A DNA stretch of 64,000 nucleotides from JANNMJ01 sp031425525 (GCA_031425525.1 JANPJM010000069.1:62001-126000); one strand, 5' to 3'; positions 16,665-25,356 are shown, numbered from the stretch's first letter. The notes: generated by a model from the sequence alone, not told the origin. Numbers and translations: made by a program.

Positions 16665-17189
16665 TTACTTCGCCACCTTCACCAACTCCAAATCAAACGT
16701 CAAGTCGGCATTGGGAGGGATACGGTAGGCGTTTTGGCCTTCTTCGGCCGTATCGTCGGGTTGCCCGACGGGGCCGTAGCCGAGCTGCGCGGGCAGTACG
16801 CACGTCACGCGCTGACCGACGCGCATGAGCGCCACCATCTCATCCATCCCCGGAATGACCTGCTGCGCCCCGACCGTGAACTTGAGCGGCTTGCCCGTGA
16901 GGCTCGACGTATCAAATATCTTCCCGTCGGCGAGGCGACCGGTGTAGTGAATCCAGACTTTCTGGCCGGCGGCGGGGCGCTCGCCGGTACCGGCCTGGGT
17001 CGTCCAGTAGCGCACGCCGCTTTTGAGGCGGATGGTATCGACGGGGCCGAGCGGTGCCGGGTTCAGCGGCGTGGGGTTGAGCTGCGCGTGCGCCGCCGGA
17101 GCAGCGGCCAATAGCGCCACCAGCAAAGCGGCTGAACCAAGAGAGCGAAAGCAAGGGCGCACGGTAGGCGGCAGTAACGTGAGTTTCAT
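16665..17189 (-). CDS. Exported FKBP-type peptidyl-prolyl isomerase, 174 aa
   Basis: An N-terminal signal peptide (ALLVALLAAAPAAHAQ, about residues 20-36) directs it to the periplasm. The remainder is one FKBP domain: VWIHYTGRLADGKIFDTSS, PLKFTVGAQQVIPGMDEMVALMRVGQRVTCVLPAQLGYG and a closing FDLELVKV strand. The residues of the usual FKBP active-site pocket (Tyr, Phe-Asp, Val-Ile, Tyr in LGYG) are visible. It probably assists folding of exported proteins. It is the first of three consecutive FKBP genes on this strand (16665, 17267, 18161), each with its own export signal. Confidence 0.92.
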   Translation of the reverse strand: MKLTLLPPTVRPCFRSLGSAALLVALLAAAPAAHAQLNPTPLNPAPLGPVDTIRLKSGVRYWTTQAGTGERPAAGQKVWIHYTGRLADGKIFDTSSLTGKPLKFTVGAQQVIPGMDEMVALMRVGQRVTCVLPAQLGYGPVGQPDDTAEEGQNAYRIPPNADLTFDLELVKVAK

Positions 17190-17266
17190 ATACGAGCGCC
17201 GGGCAACAATCCGGCCGCCAAAGATAGAATTTCGGCGGCGCGCGGGTTGGTGGTTCCCAACCTGGA

Positions 17267-17818
17267 TTACAATACGTTTTCCAGCTTCATATAGAAGATG
17301 AGGACTGAGTTGGGCGGAATGCCGCTGGTGCCTCGCGGGCCATACCCGAGATGCGACGGGATGATGACGCGCCAGCGGTCGCCTTTGCGCATGAGCGCGG
17401 CCACTTCATCCCAACCGGAAATTACCTGACCGCGACCTACCTCAAATTCTAAGGGTCGGCCAAGCGTATAAGACGAATCGAACTGGCGCCCATCGCTCGT
17501 GCCGTCCAGTAGTTTTCCGTAATAGTTGATCACCGCCTTTTTTCCGTTGACGGCCTGTGGCGCGGTAGCGGCTGCCGAATCGATTTTGACGTAATACAGC
17601 CCTGATGCGGTGCGGATAGCTCGCAGGTTTTGCGCCGCCACATAAGCGCTGATCCGGTCTTCATCGACCTTTTTTTGCGCCTCGATCTGCTCTTTGGTGG
17701 CTGCCGTCGAGGTTTCTTCCTCTTTGCAGCCCCCGGCACCGGTAAGGGTAATCAACAGGCCAAGCAGCCAACCGGCCGAGCGCAGGGAAAAACGGAAGTA
17801 GGAGGGAAGAGCAGGCAT
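17267..17818 (-). CDS. FKBP-type peptidyl-prolyl isomerase lipoprotein, 183 aa
   Basis: The N-terminus ends in ITLTGAGGCKEEE, a lipobox-like signal with Cys31. A short coiled-coil-like linker (KEQIEAQKKVDEDRISAYVAAQ) leads into the FKBP domain (AVINYYGKLLDGTSDGRQFDSSY, GRGQVISGWDEVAALMRKGDRWRVIIPSHLGYG, PPNSVLIFYMKLENV). It probably acts as a membrane-anchored folding catalyst in the periplasm. Comparable lipoprotein FKBPs (GldI) are linked to gliding in Flavobacterium, but equivalence here is not shown. Confidence 0.9.
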   Translation of the reverse strand: MPALPSYFRFSLRSAGWLLGLLITLTGAGGCKEEETSTAATKEQIEAQKKVDEDRISAYVAAQNLRAIRTASGLYYVKIDSAAATAPQAVNGKKAVINYYGKLLDGTSDGRQFDSSYTLGRPLEFEVGRGQVISGWDEVAALMRKGDRWRVIIPSHLGYGPRGTSGIPPNSVLIFYMKLENVL

Positions 17819-17874
17819 TTGGGAAGGGGAGATGATTGACAGAAATTAATTTAATGCAAGAATCAATTAATTTG

Positions 17875-18104
17875 CCCTTGCGAGGAAGAGGTTTGGAGTT
17901 TACCCCGAGCGAAGCGCGGGGGACGACGTGGCAATCCGCGTCTGCCTAGAGTAGTTGTGCCGCCGTGCCGAGCAAACTTTTGTCATTGCTTCGTCGCAAA
18001 GCCTCCTCGCAATGACAAAAGTTTGGGACGGTGTTCTTTACAATCAATAAGTGCGCGTAACGCCAGCCTTGGGCGTACCCAGCGACATTACGCGCACTTA
18101 TTGA
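17875..18104. repeat. Mosaic of palindromic repeats between two FKBP genes
   Basis: Two elements abut. The first belongs to the GTCATTGCGAGG...GAAGCAATC family: a degraded copy (17876-17940, CTTGCGAGG to GCAATCCGCG), then a complete small palindrome with arms 17976-17989 and 18009-18022 (ACTTTTGTCATTGC and its complement). The second is a perfect 17-bp inverted repeat, TCAATAAGTGCGCGTAA (18044-18060) with its complement at 18088-18104. A heptad array follows directly. The 341-base gap between the genes contains nothing else that I can identify. Confidence 0.8.
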
Positions 18105-18108
18105 ATTA

Positions 18109-18164
18109 GTGACGAGTGAATGACGAGTGGTCATTCACTCGTCATTCACTCGTCACTACTCTAG
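18109..18164. repeat. Heptad array (GTGACGA / ATTCACT words) at the 3' end of an FKBP gene
   Basis: Eight 7-bp words run from 18109 (GTGACGA, GTGAATG, ACGAGTG, then GTCATTC, ACTCGTC, ATTCACT, CGTCACT, ACTCTAG). The first three are complementary to later ones, so the array is a palindrome. The TAG stop of the FKBP gene at 18161 lies inside the last word. Confidence 0.8.
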
Positions 18165-19183
18165 CGCATCTGCGACATATCGGGCATTGGCGGCATATCC
18201 GGATTAGCTTGAGCCTTCGGTGCTTCTTTGATGTCCATCAATTCCATCTCGAAACGCAGGGGGGCGTTGGCGGGGATGCGGGGAGGTGAGCCGCGCAGGC
18301 CGTAGCCCAACGAGCTAGGAATGAGAACGGTAGCCTTCGCACCTTTCGAGAGCATCGAAACACCCTGATCCCAGCCGGGAATCACGCCGCCCGTGCCGAA
18401 GCCGTACTCAAACGGGGTTTCCTTGCCATCGCGCAGCGACGCGTCGAACTCCTTGCCGTCGAGCAGTGTGCCGCGATAGCGTACCGAAACTTGCTGGCCG
18501 GGAGTAGGCTTGGGGCCGGTGCCGGGTTGCGTGATGAGGACGTACACGCCGGTCGGGGTTTTTTCGGCAGCAGCCAATTCCGGGTGCGTTTTCACGTACT
18601 CGGCGAGGGTGGTGGCGTCTTTTTCATCCTGCCGCTTGCCGGCAACGGTTTGCAGTTCCTGCATCCGGGCTTGAGCGGCGGCCATCGGCAGCACTTCGTT
18701 GGCGCGCAAACGCAGCGTCACGAACGAGCCTTTAGGCAGGAAAGGAGGACGGGCCTGCGGCGGCATCTTCTTGAAAATCGAATCGGTCGGCAGACGGAAC
18801 ACGCCCGAATCGCCGGCGGCCAGCATCCGCATCGGCTCCTCGATGAGCGTCACGGGCTGTTGCGGATTCATCATGTACGGCTGCGGCAGACCGGTATCGA
18901 AGGTGTTTTGAATGACCGAATCTTTGCCGTTGAGCGCGATTTGCTCCAGCAGCATCACTTTGCCGGCGCGCAACACTTTGGTAGTGTCGGTTTTGGCAAG
19001 CTCGTCGGCTGTGATCGATTGCCACTTGCCCGCCTTGTCTTTGCGGAACAAGCGGTACTCGACCCCCGACTTGGTTTTGAGAAATTCGCCGGAAGCACCG
19101 CCGCCGGTTTTATTGCAGCCTGCCAGCACACCGGCAAACGCGAGCGCCGCCAAAGCAGACGCGGAAAGAGCGCGAAAACGCAT
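18161..19183 (-). CDS. FKBP-type peptidyl-prolyl isomerase lipoprotein with large N-terminal region, 340 aa
   Basis: LAFAGVLAGCNKTGG is a lipoprotein signal with Cys23. Residues from about 30 to 200 form a region without a recognised domain (GVEYRLFRKDKAGKW..., ending in a helical stretch AQARMQELQTVAGKRQDEKDATTL). The FKBP domain occupies about 200-325 (QVSVRYRGTLLDGKEFDASLRDGKETPFEY, GGVIPGWDQGVSMLSKGAKATVLIPSSLGYG). The N-terminal part also resembles a divergent, possibly inactive FKBP fold. Membrane-anchored folding helper in the periplasm is the likely role. Its stop codon is supplied by a heptad array. Confidence 0.9.
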   Translation of the reverse strand: MRFRALSASALAALAFAGVLAGCNKTGGGASGEFLKTKSGVEYRLFRKDKAGKWQSITADELAKTDTTKVLRAGKVMLLEQIALNGKDSVIQNTFDTGLPQPYMMNPQQPVTLIEEPMRMLAAGDSGVFRLPTDSIFKKMPPQARPPFLPKGSFVTLRLRANEVLPMAAAQARMQELQTVAGKRQDEKDATTLAEYVKTHPELAAAEKTPTGVYVLITQPGTGPKPTPGQQVSVRYRGTLLDGKEFDASLRDGKETPFEYGFGTGGVIPGWDQGVSMLSKGAKATVLIPSSLGYGLRGSPPRIPANAPLRFEMELMDIKEAPKAQANPDMPPMPDMSQMR

Positions 19184-19236
19184 CAGATAAAAAAATGACC
19201 ACGCACGGCGGCGGGTCGGGTGAAAACTTTTGAATT

Positions 19237-19312
19237 ATGATGAGCAGATGTTATTAATGAATATGACGATTAGCGTACCTACTCATCTACTCATCTACTC
19301 ATCTGCTCATCC
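19237..19312. repeat. Octad array (ACTCATCT x4) with a short complementary left arm
   Basis: The right arm 19281-19312 consists of four 8-bp words (three ACTCATCT, then GCTCATCC). The left arm ATGATGAGCAGATG (19237-19250) is complementary to them. The TGA stop of the DHH phosphoesterase (19307-19309) is inside the array. The period is 8, not 7 as in most other arrays here. Confidence 0.75.
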
Positions 19313-20347
19313 AGCTACAACCGCATCGGTCAGCGCCTCGGCGTACTGCGGTAACAGGCCGATTAGTTTCTCGACGGTAAATGGAAGGGAGGCGTACGAA
19401 ATGCCCCCGGCGGCATTGCGGTGGCCGCCGCCGTTGAAATGGTTGCGCGAGAAGTCATTGACCGAAAAATCGCCGACCGACCGGAACGAGATTTTTACCA
19501 CCGGCCCGCGTTCGACGAACAGCACGGCCAGGCGGATGCCTTCGATGGAAAGCGCGAAATTGACGAGCCCTTCAGTGTCGCCGGTTTTGGAGTCGTAGGC
19601 GCGCAGCTCGTCGGCGGTGATGGCGATGTAGGCCGTGTTGAACTCGCGCAGCACCGTGAGTTTATCCTTCAGCACGAACCCGAGGAATCGCAGCCGCAGC
19701 TCCGACGATGAATCGTAGACGCGCCGATGCACCGCGCTGGTATTGACGCCGATACCGAGCAAATCGGCCGTAATCAAATGCACATTGCGCGACGTGCTAG
19801 GGTGCCGAAACGAACCCGTATCGGTCATGATACCCGCGTACAAGCACTCGCCGATGGCGGGCGTGATGAGGGCTTCGTCGCCGAGCGCGCGAATCAACTC
19901 AAACACTAGCTCGCAGGTAGCGGCGGCCTCCGGGTGGCTGAAAGTGATGTTGGCGAACGTGTCGGGCAGCAGATGATGATCGACGAGTACCTTCTGGCCG
20001 GGGGCGGCGCCCACCATCGGCCCCAACTCGTTGATGCGCGAGAGCGTATTGAAATCGAGGCAAAAGATGATTTCCGCCGCCGTAATCAAGCGGCGCACGA
20101 GGGCGTCGTTGGTCTTCGGGTCGAAAATCACCACATCTTCCTGCCCGGTCATCCAGTTCAGGAAGGCAGGGTAATCGGTGGGCGTGATGACCGTGACGCG
20201 GTGGCCGCGCTGGCGCAGGTAGCCCGCCCACCCCAGCGACGAGCCGAGGGCGTCGGCGTCGGGCTTGTGGTGCGTGGTGATGACGATTTCTTTCGGCGAA
20301 GCGAGTAGCGCGCGCAGGGCGGCAAGGTCAGTGGGATTCAGATCCAC
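19307..20347 (-). CDS. DHH-family phosphoesterase (NrnA-like nanoRNase/pAp phosphatase), 346 aa
   Basis: Motifs of the family are in order: TTHHKPDADALGSS near residue 25, DFNTLSRINELG near 105, VDHHLLPD near 125, and the C-terminal DHHA1 signature GGGHRNAAGG near 320. Such enzymes degrade 2-5 nt RNA oligomers and dephosphorylate 3'-phosphoadenosine 5'-phosphate in the cytoplasm. I chose GTG 20347 (MDLNPTDLAAL...) because it gives the usual length (about 340 aa). The frame extends 34 codons further upstream, but that part is Arg/Pro-rich and overlaps the ndk upstream region. Confidence 0.88.
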   Translation of the reverse strand: MDLNPTDLAALRALLASPKEIVITTHHKPDADALGSSLGWAGYLRQRGHRVTVITPTDYPAFLNWMTGQEDVVIFDPKTNDALVRRLITAAEIIFCLDFNTLSRINELGPMVGAAPGQKVLVDHHLLPDTFANITFSHPEAAATCELVFELIRALGDEALITPAIGECLYAGIMTDTGSFRHPSTSRNVHLITADLLGIGVNTSAVHRRVYDSSSELRLRFLGFVLKDKLTVLREFNTAYIAITADELRAYDSKTGDTEGLVNFALSIEGIRLAVLFVERGPVVKISFRSVGDFSVNDFSRNHFNGGGHRNAAGGISYASLPFTVEKLIGLLPQYAEALTDAVVAG

Positions 20348-20520
20348 GAAGAGCGGGATGAAGCGAAAAATTGACCGGCGCCGTGGCTGCCCCAAAGGGC
20401 GGCGAAACGCGGGTTCCGGGCTGGGGCAAACACGTAGCCCAGGGCGCAAAATTCCGACAGAAAATGCGTTCGTGCCGCGCCCCCACTTTGGTGCCGCCGC
20501 CGGTGCCCCCGCGCGGGCCG

Positions 20521-20528
20521 TAGCTTTG
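20521..20528 (+). promoter_or_regulatory. Bacteroidota-type -7 box TAGCTTTG for ndk
   Basis: TAGCTTTG is an exact TAnnTTTG match 29 bases before the ndk ATG. No convincing -33 TTG box is found at the usual distance. Confidence 0.5.
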
Positions 20529-20557
20529 CGCGTAAATCAACCCCAAAACAGTCCAGA

Positions 20558-20980
20558 ATGACGACCAATCGCACGTTCACGATGATTAAGCCCGATGCTA
20601 CGCAGGATGGGCACATCGGCGGGATCACGCAGATGATCGAAGCCGCCGGCTTCCGCATCGTGGCCCTGAAGCTCACGCGCCTGACCGAGGAGCGCGCGGG
20701 CGCTTTCTACGAAGTCCACAAAGAGCGCGGCTTTTACGCCGATCTGGTGCGCTACATGTCGAGCGGCCCTATCGTGGCGATGATTCTTGAAAAAGAAAAC
20801 GCCGTGGCCGATTTCCGCAGGCTCATCGGCGCTACCAACCCCGCCAACGCCGAGGAAGGCACGATCCGCAAGAAATACGCGCGCTCGATTGAGGCCAACG
20901 CCGTTCACGGCTCCGATTCCGATGAAAACGCCCGCATCGAAGGCGATTTCTTCTTCGGAGAGAATGAGCGCATTGCGTAA
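20558..20980 (+). CDS. ndk: Nucleoside diphosphate kinase, 140 aa
   Basis: The protein shows the complete NDK fold: FTMIKPDA at the N-terminus, KLTRLTEERAGAFY, the SGPIVAMILEKENAV segment, and the catalytic His117 in NAVHGSDS. It transfers the gamma-phosphate between nucleoside triphosphates and diphosphates through that phospho-histidine and keeps NTP pools balanced. Length is normal. It is monocistronic: a TAnnTTTG promoter box lies upstream and a strong terminator follows at 21039. The convergent LysM gene is on the other side of that terminator. A heptad word begins at the last base of the stop codon. Confidence 0.97.
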   Translation: MTTNRTFTMIKPDATQDGHIGGITQMIEAAGFRIVALKLTRLTEERAGAFYEVHKERGFYADLVRYMSSGPIVAMILEKENAVADFRRLIGATNPANAEEGTIRKKYARSIEANAVHGSDSDENARIEGDFFFGENERIA

Positions 20981-21154
20981 GTTTTGAGTCTCAGGTTTTG
21001 AGTCTCGAGTTATTAAATCCGACTCAGTACTTTAACAATAAAAAGGCCCGTTGGTACTACCAGCGGGCCTTTTTGCTGACCGATGAGTTGCGAAGCTATC
21101 TATATCAGACACATGCCGACGACGGCACACCAGTTAAATCGAAACTCGAAACTA
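20980..21154. repeat. Split heptad array bracketing the ndk/LysM terminator
   Basis: Left arm 20980-21014: AGTTTTG, AGTCTCA, GGTTTTG, AGTCTCG, AGTTATT. Right arm 21134-21154: TTAAATC, GAAACTC, GAAACTA. The terminator lies between the arms. The TAG stop of the minus-strand LysM gene (21152-21154) is part of the last word. Confidence 0.75.
21039..21075. terminator. Bidirectional terminator between ndk and the LysM gene
   Basis: AAAAGGCCCGTTG and CAGCGGGCCTTTT form a stem of about 13 bp with one mismatch, flanked by A5 and T5 tracts. It can end transcripts from both convergent genes. Confidence 0.9.
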
Positions 21155-21448
21155 AGCCTTTGGCAAAGTCAAAACCTGACCGGGCTGAATCATATCCGGG
21201 TTGGCGCCGATGAGGGTTTTGTTGGCTTCGTACACCTGTTTCCACTTCATAGCGTCGCCATAATGGGCTTTCGCGATTTTGGAGAGCGAATCGCCGCCTT
21301 TCACGGTGTAGGTATCGCCGGCGGGGGCCGCTGGGGCGGTGGGCTTGGCGGGCTCGGTTTTCAGGAAATCGGGCGTACCGGCGGCGGGCTTGGCGGGTTG
21401 AGCGGCAGGTTTCTGCTCGCCCTTTTGGAAGAAATCAAAAAGTCCCAT
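21152..21448 (-). CDS. LysM-domain protein, 98 aa
   Basis: A short N-terminus (MGLFDFFQKGEQ) is followed by an Ala/Pro/Lys linker (about residues 13-45) and one C-terminal LysM domain (YTVKGGDSLSKIAKAHYGDAMKWKQVYEANK..., about 47-96). LysM domains bind N-acetylglucosamine-containing glycans such as peptidoglycan. There is no signal peptide, as in YgaU/BON-LysM-type small proteins, so localisation is uncertain. The gene is convergent with ndk and shares its terminator. Confidence 0.88.
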   Translation of the reverse strand: MGLFDFFQKGEQKPAAQPAKPAAGTPDFLKTEPAKPTAPAAPAGDTYTVKGGDSLSKIAKAHYGDAMKWKQVYEANKTLIGANPDMIQPGQVLTLPKA

Positions 21449-21630
21449 GGTGGAGTATCCGGGGTTTGGGGTAAATAGTTGGGAAAAACTGCGCTCATCA
21501 ACTTAGCGACCCTCGCCGCGCGCAGCGAAGGCGCCGACGACGAAACCTCGAATAATCCGGTTAAACGGCGGGGTTGGCGCGGCGGCCCATTTACGAGGCA
21601 GCCCGCGTAAAAGTTGAGGAACGTAGCGTT

Positions 21631-21738
21631 AAGCTCCTGCTTGGCGCGCGGCGGCTGGGCCACGTAACGTCCAACTCCTGCTTGGCGCCGCACGCCGCCG
21701 AGTGTCAGTTGCCAAGCAGGAGCTGGGCGTTACGTTAC
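21631..21738. repeat. Inverted copies of an AAGCAGGAG repeat family (locus 1)
   Basis: The element CTCCTGCTTGGCGCGCGGCGG (21634-21654) is the reverse complement of the repeat at 39041-39061. A diverged second copy (CTCCTGCTTGGCGCCGCACG, from 21675) and an inverted one (GCCAAGCAGGAGCTGGGCGT, 21711-21730) follow, flanked by GTAACGT-type ends. The 380-base gap between the LysM and DUF4834 genes holds this repeat and otherwise nothing recognisable. Confidence 0.7.
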
Positions 21739-21828
21739 TGGGCTGGCAACCACTCGGCGAGCGTGCCGTTGTGGCAGTTGCTACCCCCGGCGTGCAGTTC
21801 TGCGCCGTTTTTGTTGTTTTGCCCCACG

Positions 21829-22104
21829 ATGTGGTTTTTGCTGACGCTGCTCCTTTTTTCCTTGGCCGTGCGTTACGGCTTGCCGTTGCTGCTGCGCTGG
21901 GTGGTGGGCCGCGTGATGCGCCAAGCCACTAGCGGCGCCGGTTTTGGCGGCCCTACGGCGGCGGCCGGCGGTACCGGCCCGCGCCCCGCCGCCCCGCCCG
22001 ACGGCCGCGTGCGCGTGGCCTACGTGCCACCGAAAGCCAAGCGCCAGCCGCGCGCCGGGGGCTACGTGGGGGGCGAGTACGTGGAATTTGAAGACGTACG
22101 GTAA
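21829..22104 (+). CDS. DUF4834-family small membrane protein, 91 aa
   Basis: ATG 21829 gives MWFLLTLLLFSLAVRYGLPLLLRWVVGR, a single N-terminal membrane segment. A Gly/Ala/Pro-rich linker and a basic tail ending YVGGEYVEFEDVR follow, the layout of DUF4834 proteins of Bacteroidota. The in-frame extension to 21574 crosses repeat DNA and is not supported. Function is unknown. It precedes an acetyltransferase gene by 54 bases. Confidence 0.8.
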   Translation: MWFLLTLLLFSLAVRYGLPLLLRWVVGRVMRQATSGAGFGGPTAAAGGTGPRPAAPPDGRVRVAYVPPKAKRQPRAGGYVGGEYVEFEDVR

Positions 22105-22158
22105 ATGCGTGCGGGCCGAATTGGCCGAACCGGCCGCCTAAACCCGTAATCTTGCGAG

Positions 22159-22680
22159 ATGACCCCCCGCCGACCGCCGTTTGCCGACTACCCGACCATC
22201 ACTACGGCGCGCCTGCTGTTGCGCCCGCTGACGGCGGCCGATGTCCCGCAAATCTTCCCGATTTCCTTTTTTGAAGGCATCGGCGCGGTTTCGCTCGCCG
22301 AAGCGCACGAAATGCAGGTGCGCATCCGAGCCGAATACGCCGCCGGCACACTGCTGCACTGGGGTTACGCCCTTGCTCACGACCCGACGGTGGTGGTCGG
22401 CACCGGCGGGTTCTATCGGGGGTTTGCCCACGATGTGGGCGAAATCGGCTACGTGTTGCTGCCCGAATACCGGGGGCAAGGCTACGCCACCGAGGCTGCC
22501 CGTGCGATGGTGCAGTTTGGGTTCGACACGCTCGGGTTGCGCCAGGTGGCGGCTCTCACCGATCCGCTGAATGCCACTTCCGGCGATGTGTTGCGGCGGG
22601 CGGGCTTCCGGGAGGTGCCGACGGAGCGCCCGTCGGAATCGCGGAAATTTGTGTTCGACGCGCCGGGTGGGATTGGGTGA
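22159..22680 (+). CDS. GNAT acetyltransferase (RimJ/RimL type), 173 aa
   Basis: The N-terminal TTARLLLRPLTAADVPQIF motif is typical of RimJ/RimL-like N-acetyltransferases. The acetyl-CoA loop appears as LLPEYRGQGYATEAARAMVQFGFDTLGL, followed by NATSGDVLRRAGF. It transfers an acetyl group from acetyl-CoA to an amine; the substrate (protein N-terminus or small molecule) cannot be predicted. Length is normal and no export signal is present. Confidence 0.92.
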   Translation: MTPRRPPFADYPTITTARLLLRPLTAADVPQIFPISFFEGIGAVSLAEAHEMQVRIRAEYAAGTLLHWGYALAHDPTVVVGTGGFYRGFAHDVGEIGYVLLPEYRGQGYATEAARAMVQFGFDTLGLRQVAALTDPLNATSGDVLRRAGFREVPTERPSESRKFVFDAPGGIG

Positions 22681-22740
22681 TGGATTGGGTAAGGTGCTGA
22701 GACGGCCCCGCTGCCGTTTTGTGCGGAACTTTGCCCGCGT

Positions 22741-25356
22741 ATGACGACCCTCCCGCCCGTCGGCTCTGCCGCCTTACCTCTTGCACCCGCTTCGGCGGGT
22801 GCCGCCTTTTCCTTCCGCCGCGACGCGCTGCCGCACTTACTCGCCATCAGTGGGCTGCTGTTGCTGGTGATTCTCTATTTCTCGCCGGTCTTTTTCGACG
22901 GTAAAACGCTGGTGCAGGGCGACTCCCTCCAGTTCCAGGGCGGGGCGCGCGAAATCGTCAATTGGGAAAAACAGACCGGTCACGCGCCGCTTTGGACGAA
23001 CACGATGTTCGGCGGAATGCCGTCGTACCTGATTCTGACGCACTACCCCGGCGATTTTTCACAGTACCTCACCAACCTTTTCACCCTGGGGCTGCCCACG
23101 GCGGCGAGCAACGTGTTTTGCGCGCTGGTGTGCGGCTACCTGCTGTTCGTGAGTCTGGGCCTGCGCTGGTGGCTGGCGCTGGGCGGCGCGGTGGCGCTCG
23201 GGTTTTCGTCGTATAACCTGATGATTCTGGAGGCCGGGCACAACACCAAATCCTTCGCCATTGCCTACGCGCCGCTGGTGCTGGGCGGCGTATTGGTGGC
23301 GTTTCGGCGGAACCGCTGGCTGGGAGCGGCGCTGCTGGCACTCGGCCTCACGCTGAACGTGCGCTCCAACCATTTGCAGATCACGTTTTATCTGGCGCTG
23401 TTGCTGGGTATTTTTGGGGTGATCGAGCTGGTGGGCGCCGCCCGCGAAAAGCGGCTGGGTGCGTTTGTCAGTACGGTGGCGCTGCTGGCGGTGGCGGCGC
23501 TGGTGGCGGTGGGCGTCAGTTTTGGGCGACTCTACACCACGGCGGCCTACACCAAATATTCCATCAGAGGAAAAAGCGAGCTGACGACGGCCGCGCCCAC
23601 CGCACCCGGTCAGGCACCCGCTGCCGCACCCGCCGAAGCGGGCTCCGGCCTCGACCGTGACTACGCGTTCGGCTGGAGCTACGGGATTGGGGAGACGATT
23701 ACCCTGCTGGTACCCGATTTCTACGGCGGCGGCAGCACCCACGCCTTGGGCAAAACCAGCGCTGTGGCGCAGCTCATCGGCCCGGAGCAGGCCGAGCGGA
23801 TGCCCGTGTATTGGGGCGACCAACCCTTCACCAGCGGCCCGGTGTACGTGGGGGCGGTGGTGTGCTTCCTGTTCGTGTTGGGGTTGTTCGTGGTTGAGCG
23901 GCGCATTGCGCTGTGGCTGTTGCTGGGCAGTTTGCTGGGGATGATGCTGGCGTGGGGGAAGAATTTTGAGGCGCTCAACTACTTCCTGTTCGACTATTTC
24001 CCCGGTTACAATAAGTTTCGGGCGGTCTCGATGGCGCTCGTCATTCCGCAGCTTGCCATGCCGTTGCTCGGCTTGTTGGCCGCGTGGCGCCTCCTGACCG
24101 CCCCCGCCGAGCGCGTGGCCGCCGGGCCGGTTTCGGTGCTGACCCCGGCAGGCGGCACGCCCCCGACGGTGGTGGTGGCGGAAATCCCGTCGTCGGTTTT
24201 CGGTGGATTGTTACCCGCCGCCAACCGGATGCAAGCCCTGCTCCGGGCGCTGTACGTAACGGCCGGTTTGCTTGGCTTGGCGTTCGTGGCGGCGCTGATG
24301 GCGGATACGTCGGCAACGGCCGATGCCCAGATTTTGAACCAGGCGCAGGATGCCGCTGGTCGGCAGCAAATGCAGCAAATCGTGAATGCCCTGCGCGATG
24401 ACCGGGGCGCGCTGGCCCGCGCCGATGTGCTGCGGTCGCTGTTTTTCGTGCTGGCGGCGGCCGGGCTGTTGTGGGCGATGCTGAAAAACAAGCTCACCGC
24501 CACCGTGGCGGGCTTGAGCCTGAGCGTGTTGCTCCTCGCCGACCTCTGGCTCGTAGATAAGCGGTATGTAAATGATGCCGATTTCCGCCAGAACGTGGCG
24601 CAGGAGAATTTTCAGCCCGGCCCCGCCGACCAGCAGATTCTGCAAGACAAGGATTATTACCGCGTGTTGAACCTGCAAAACCCGTTCAACGACGCTCGCA
24701 CGAGCTATTTCCACTTCTCGGTCGGTGGCTACCACGGCGCCAAGCTGCGGCGGTTTCAGGATTTGGTTGAGCGCCAGTTTTCGGGCGCCAACTTCAGCCG
24801 CATCATCGGGATGCTCAACACGCGCTACGTGATTCAAGACCCGAATCAGGCCCCGCAGCGTAACCCGTCGGCCCTCGGCAACGCGTGGCTGGTGCGCGAA
24901 ATCAAGCCTGTGCGCACGCCCGACGAGGAGATCGCCGCCCTCGGTACCCTCGACCCCGCCACGACGGCCATCGTCGATGCCGTGAAGTTTCCGGCCGTCA
25001 AAACCGGCGCCCTCGACCCCGGTGCCGGCGCCATCAGCCTGACTAAGTACGAACCCGAAAAGCTGACCTACGCCGCCAACCTGACGGCCCCGGCCACCGC
25101 CGTGTTCTCGGAAATGTACTACGCCGATGGCTGGAATGCGTACCTCGACGGCAAGCCCGCGCCGTATTTCCGCGCCAACTACGTCCTCCGCGCCATGCAG
25201 CTCCCGGCCGGGCAGCACACCGTCGAGTTCCGGTTCGAGCCAACCGAATATGCCATTGGTAATACGGTGTCGCTGATTTCGTCGGTGCTGTTGGTGGGGT
25301 TGCTGGCTGCTGCGGGGTGGCTGGGTTGGAAGCGGCGGGGTGTCGTGAGTGAGTAA
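22741..25356 (+). CDS. YfhO-family membrane protein, 871 aa
   Basis: A large multi-spanning protein with about 12 hydrophobic segments. It has the family features: DGKTLVQGDSLQFQGGAREIVNWEKQTG near the N-terminus, TNTMFGGMPSYL, and a C-terminal soluble part with YYADGWNAYLDGKPAPYFRANYVLRAMQLPAGQHTVEFRFEP. YfhO proteins are GT-C-like membrane proteins; in Gram-positives the family is implicated in lipoteichoic acid glycosylation, while its Bacteroidota role is less clear. A weak GAACTTTG promoter box lies about 10 bases upstream. The TAA stop is inside a heptad array. Confidence 0.93.
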   Translation: MTTLPPVGSAALPLAPASAGAAFSFRRDALPHLLAISGLLLLVILYFSPVFFDGKTLVQGDSLQFQGGAREIVNWEKQTGHAPLWTNTMFGGMPSYLILTHYPGDFSQYLTNLFTLGLPTAASNVFCALVCGYLLFVSLGLRWWLALGGAVALGFSSYNLMILEAGHNTKSFAIAYAPLVLGGVLVAFRRNRWLGAALLALGLTLNVRSNHLQITFYLALLLGIFGVIELVGAAREKRLGAFVSTVALLAVAALVAVGVSFGRLYTTAAYTKYSIRGKSELTTAAPTAPGQAPAAAPAEAGSGLDRDYAFGWSYGIGETITLLVPDFYGGGSTHALGKTSAVAQLIGPEQAERMPVYWGDQPFTSGPVYVGAVVCFLFVLGLFVVERRIALWLLLGSLLGMMLAWGKNFEALNYFLFDYFPGYNKFRAVSMALVIPQLAMPLLGLLAAWRLLTAPAERVAAGPVSVLTPAGGTPPTVVVAEIPSSVFGGLLPAANRMQALLRALYVTAGLLGLAFVAALMADTSATADAQILNQAQDAAGRQQMQQIVNALRDDRGALARADVLRSLFFVLAAAGLLWAMLKNKLTATVAGLSLSVLLLADLWLVDKRYVNDADFRQNVAQENFQPGPADQQILQDKDYYRVLNLQNPFNDARTSYFHFSVGGYHGAKLRRFQDLVERQFSGANFSRIIGMLNTRYVIQDPNQAPQRNPSALGNAWLVREIKPVRTPDEEIAALGTLDPATTAIVDAVKFPAVKTGALDPGAGAISLTKYEPEKLTYAANLTAPATAVFSEMYYADGWNAYLDGKPAPYFRANYVLRAMQLPAGQHTVEFRFEPTEYAIGNTVSLISSVLLVGLLAAAGWLGWKRRGVVSE

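Noticed and set aside
21574..21828. N-terminal extension of the DUF4834 gene
   Set aside because: The extension is translated repeat DNA of the AAGCAGGAG family; the real N-terminal membrane helix begins at 21829.
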